Shown here piece after piece: positions 8,773 to 10,645 of a DNA stretch of 10,645 nt. The stretch's first letter is position 1. Every line of letters starts with the position of its first letter. Under the pieces are notes generated by a model that saw nothing but the letters and a program-made list of their open reading frames with translations, was not told where the DNA came from and made no database searches. Source of the stretch: Pseudomonadota bacterium. GTDB lineage: Bacteria; Pseudomonadota; Alphaproteobacteria; Sphingomonadales; SMXR01. The stretch is taken from positions 1-10,645 of the forward strand of contig JADFFP010000021.1 of the NCBI GenBank assembly GCA_022568115.1, written 5' to 3'. The position numbers and the translations under genes were made by a program.

Positions 8773-9033
8773 ATGGCTAATTCACTCAACAAGATCATTC
8801 AGGTACCCATCGATCAAGGGTTGCTCGCTGCCCTCGATGAGCTCTCGCAGGCCCAGGGCAGCTCTCGATCAGCGCTCATTCGCCGCGCCTGCCACGATTA
8901 TCTCGAACGAGTCCGACAGGAAACGCTCGACGATGCTTACGAGCAGGGATATCGCCGAGTGCCCGAGGATTCGATTATTGGCCGCACGCAGGCGTCGCTG
9001 GCCGAGCAAGTATTGTCCGAGGAATCTTGGTAG
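8773..9033 (+). CDS. Ribbon-helix-helix antitoxin (MazE-like)
   Basis: The 86-residue protein starts with a ribbon-helix-helix DNA-binding domain. The strand NKIIQVPID (6-14) is followed by helix LLAALDELSQAQG (17-29) and helix SRSALIRRACHDYLERV (31-47). The acidic C-terminal half (ETLDDAYEQGYRRVPEDS to EESW) is the part that normally wraps the toxin. Such antitoxins repress their own promoter as dimers and neutralise the MazF partner. The GTG of the toxin gene directly follows the antitoxin TAG with no gap, so the pair is coupled. No clear Shine-Dalgarno sequence precedes the ATG. GC is high, unlike the AT-rich DNA just upstream. Confidence 0.85.
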   Translation: MANSLNKIIQVPIDQGLLAALDELSQAQGSSRSALIRRACHDYLERVRQETLDDAYEQGYRRVPEDSIIGRTQASLAEQVLSEESW

Positions 9034-9348
9034 GTGCAACGAGGAGAGGTCTGGTGGGCGGATCTGCCACCGCCCGCCGGCAGGCGGCCCGTTCTCCTGC
9101 TCTCCCGGGATCGAGCCTATCGAGTCCGCACGTCGGTTACGGTCGCCGTTATCACCCGCACCGTCCGCAACATCCCCGTCGAAGTGCAGCTTGACCTGGA
9201 CGACGGCATGCCTGTCGCCTGCGTCATCAATGCAGACAACATCCTGACCGTCCCTAGCGCCCTTCTGAACGAGCGGATTACGATACTTTCACGAGTGAAG
9301 ATGGCTGCCGTCGCGTCTGCCGTCAGATTTGCTCTGGATCTTCCCTAA
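9034..9348 (+). CDS. MazF-family endoribonuclease toxin
   Basis: MazF toxins cut single-stranded mRNA at short specific sites and stop growth when the antitoxin is lost. The 104-residue product has the family start RGEVWWADLPP (3-13), RRPVLLLSRD (17-26) with the probable catalytic Arg18, and VAVITRT (37-43) with the probable catalytic Thr41. NADNILTVPSALL (66-78) and the closing helix follow. The start is GTG at 9034-9036, directly after the antitoxin stop; the family N-terminus begins exactly there. It appears intact. Its stop at 9346-9348 abuts a 58-bp duplicated piece of another gene, so the module sits at a rearranged junction. Cleavage specificity cannot be read from the sequence. Confidence 0.88.
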   Translation: MQRGEVWWADLPPPAGRRPVLLLSRDRAYRVRTSVTVAVITRTVRNIPVEVQLDLDDGMPVACVINADNILTVPSALLNERITILSRVKMAAVASAVRFALDLP

Positions 9349-9349
9349 G

Positions 9350-9407
9350 CGCCACGTCCACCGTGCGGCGGCGCGGCTCGAACAGCTCCACCAGAAAGAG
9401 GCGCTGC
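9350..9407 (-). pseudogene. Copy A of the 58-bp YjbQ 3'-end duplication
   Basis: This stretch matches 9518-9575 at 57 of 58 positions (difference at 9365). On the minus strand it encodes RLFLVELFEPRRRTVDVA, the tail of the YjbQ-family fragment, but then runs into mazF antisense sequence without the normal ending. It is a detached duplicate starting two bases after the mazF stop. Confidence 0.8.
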
Positions 9408-9408
9408 G

Positions 9409-9494
9409 CCCTCACCCCGACCCTTCGACCATGCTCAGGGCAGGCTCTGCCGGTCGCCCCTCTCCCTCGGAGGGAGAGGGGCCGGGGGCGAGGG
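9409..9494. repeat. Short palindromic intergenic element with imperfect terminal inverted repeats
   Basis: The ends CCCTCACCCC (9409-9418) and GGGGGCGAGGG (9484-9494) are imperfect inverted repeats. Inside is a near-perfect hairpin, CCCCTCTCCCTC-G-GAGGGAGAGGGG (9457-9481). Next to it is CCCTTCGAC...GCTCAGGG (9421-9440), a motif I recognise as a widespread intergenic repeat in environmental genomes. It has no coding capacity and resembles a MITE-like or REP-like element. Confidence 0.6.
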
Positions 9495-9502
9495 AGGAGG
9501 TC

Positions 9503-9697
9503 TCACTCCCCCAGGATCGCCACGTCCACCGTCCGGCGGCGCGGCTCGAACAGCTCCACCAGAAAGAGGCGCTGCCACGTGCCCAGGTCGAGCTTGCCAC
9601 CCCGGATCGGCGCCCAGGTCGACTCGCCGAAGACCATCATCCCCGCCAGGTGCAACTCCTCGCGTACCACGCCGCGCTGGCCAGGGCGAGTAGGCAC
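9503..9697 (-). pseudogene. C-terminal remnant of a YjbQ-family (UPF0047) protein
   Basis: The last 50 or so residues read GGKLDLGTWQRLFLVELFEP, then RRRTVDVAILGE and a stop. The LGTWQ motif followed by an F-L-x-E strand and an Arg-rich PRRRTV strand is the C-terminal signature of YjbQ, a family with reported thiamine-phosphate synthase side activity. Full proteins are about 130-140 residues. The N-terminal two thirds are missing, and the codons before VREELHLAG do not look like YjbQ, so the gene is broken. A 58-bp copy of its end lies beyond the palindromic element at 9350-9407. It lies 22 bases from the end of the FG-GAP gene, on the same strand. Confidence 0.65.
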
Positions 9698-9719
9698 GCT
9701 TTCCCGGCGAGGGCGATGC

Positions 9720-10645
9720 CTAGCTACAGCCCAACGTGGTCTTGATGGCCTCCGCTGACTGGGCGAGCTGACTGGCTTGCCCTGCCGTTAGTTGACCGTT
9801 TTGTTCCTTTGCGGCCACCTCGTTGATGAACGCCGTGAGCTTGCCACAAACTGCCCCGTCGTTGTTCGGGTTGCCGTCGTTTAGGTTCGCCGTCGCCTGA
9901 TTGAGGGAGGCCGTTAAGCTGGTCGTGACTCCCTGAGGGAGGCCAAAACTATCGACATCAGTGAGCAAGTTCTCGGTGGCTTGTGTTGGTGTACAGCCAT
10001 TGGCGTCGACGGTCTCGCCGGCTGGCGTGTCGGGGCAGGCGTCGTCGGCGTCGGGCACGCCGTCGCCGTCGCTGTCAACCACGAGCTCGAAGACGTATGC
10101 CGCACCGGCGTTGGTCCCCCCGGCATCCTCGTGATATGCCCCTACGACGGCGGTGTCCCCACTGACGGATACGAAATTACCGAAAAAATCGCCTGTCGGT
10201 GCGCCGTTGGCGGTGAGCTTGTGCTGTTCGGCCCAGGTTGTCCCACTGCGCACGAACACGTAGGCAGCGTCAGCGAAACGTGTCCCCACGACAGCGGTGT
10301 CACCGCTGATGAATATGGCGCTTCCGAACCCGTCGCTTGACGCGCCGTCACTGGCGGTCAGCTTGGCCTGCTCGGTCCAGGTCGTCCCGCTGCGCACGAA
10401 TGCGTAAGCCGAGCCTGAACTCTCACCATTATCATCGTCTGATCCAGCCCCCACGACGGCGGTGTCACCGCTGATGGACACCGAAAATCCGAACCGGTCG
10501 CCTGGCTCGCCGTCACCAGCAGTCAGCTTGGCCTCCTGGCTCCAGGTCGTTCCGGCACGCACGAATGCGTAGGCCGCTCCGGCATTGCTGCCCCCAGTAT
10601 CCTCCAAGCGCGCCCCGACGATGCCTGTGTCGCCGCTGACGGCCA
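9720..10645 (-). CDS. Secreted FG-GAP repeat protein with thrombospondin type-3 segment and FIMAH-like C-terminus (5' end outside window)
   Basis: The frame is open to the right edge; 308 C-terminal residues are visible. Four repeats begin SGDT(A/G)(V/I)VG, with spacings of 55, 55 and 48 residues. They continue G-A-Y-(A/V)-F-V-R-x-GTTW, (E)xxKLTA and a D-x-FG turn, as in the FG-GAP_2 type of beta-propeller blade. The third unit lacks about seven residues. [16 protein letters not shown] follows, a calcium-binding thrombospondin type-3 sequence. The C-terminal 85 residues ([39 protein letters not shown]) resemble the FIMAH domain of surface proteins. The product is probably exported and surface-associated. 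The signal peptide is outside the window. A TTG at 10607 is internal, not the start. Confidence 0.85.
   Translation of the reverse strand, partial: AVSGDTGIVGARLEDTGGSNAGAAYAFVRAGTTWSQEAKLTAGDGEPGDRFGFSVSISGDTAVVGAGSDDDNGESSGSAYAFVRSGTTWTEQAKLTASDGASSDGFGSAIFISGDTAVVGTRFADAAYVFVRSGTTWAEQHKLTANGAPTGDFFGNFVSVSGDTAVVGAYHEDAGGTNAGAAYVFELVVDSDGDGVPDADDACPDTPAGETVDANGCTPTQATENLLTDVDSFGLPQGVTTSLTASLNQATANLNDGNPNNDGAVCGKLTAFINEVAAKEQNGQLTAGQASQLAQSAEAIKTTLGCS

Noticed and set aside
9329..9758. Two overlapping + strand frames with a duplicated R-H-V-H-R peptide
   Set aside because: The peptide repeat is the 58-bp YjbQ-tail duplication read in antisense; the minus strand gives the recognisable protein.
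9981..10340. 119-codon + strand frame opposite the FG-GAP gene
   Set aside because: It is a shadow of the repetitive minus-strand gene.

Overview
The first 8.1 kb look like a core chromosomal segment of an alphaproteobacterium. The gene order gyrA (C-terminal part), coaD, a cyclophilin-type prolyl isomerase, queA, tgt is the arrangement I know from that class. The Tgt active site carries the Tyr variant known from Zymomonas. These five genes run on the + strand and are tightly packed. CoaD and the isomerase are 3 bases apart, and queA and tgt overlap by ATGA. A weak terminator-like dyad lies between the isomerase and queA.

From about 4.4 to 8.0 kb comes a compact, lower-GC cassette. It has a membrane-embedded LytTR transcription factor on the minus strand, whose 3' end overlaps tgt. 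Divergent from it are a membrane acyltransferase (acyltransferase-3 family) and a membrane-anchored S41-type peptidase homologue. The intergenic region between them holds an 11/12-identical direct repeat with 20-bp phasing over a likely -35 element. This is the kind of operator LytTR proteins bind, so the three genes look like one self-contained regulatory and envelope module.

A tRNA-Lys(UUU) with encoded CCA and its own GC-discriminator promoter follows at 8082-8157. Immediately after it is about 300 bp of dyad-rich non-coding DNA, including a compact three-way-junction fold and a hairpin with a tandem G-A internal loop. An AT-rich stretch (about 27% GC by hand count, 8481-8640) follows. It ends in a 39-codon stub matching the N-terminus of a phage-type DNA methyltransferase.

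At about 8745-8772 the character changes abruptly to high GC. The last 1.9 kb hold a ribbon-helix-helix/MazF toxin-antitoxin pair, a duplicated 58-bp tail of a broken YjbQ-family gene around a short palindromic intergenic repeat, and the C-terminal part of a secreted FG-GAP protein with a thrombospondin type-3 segment and a FIMAH-like C-terminus. These right-hand genes recall Chloroflexota or similar high-GC environmental bacteria more than the alphaproteobacterial left side. The junction may be a genuine acquisition downstream of a tRNA gene or a contig chimera, and the sequence alone cannot decide.
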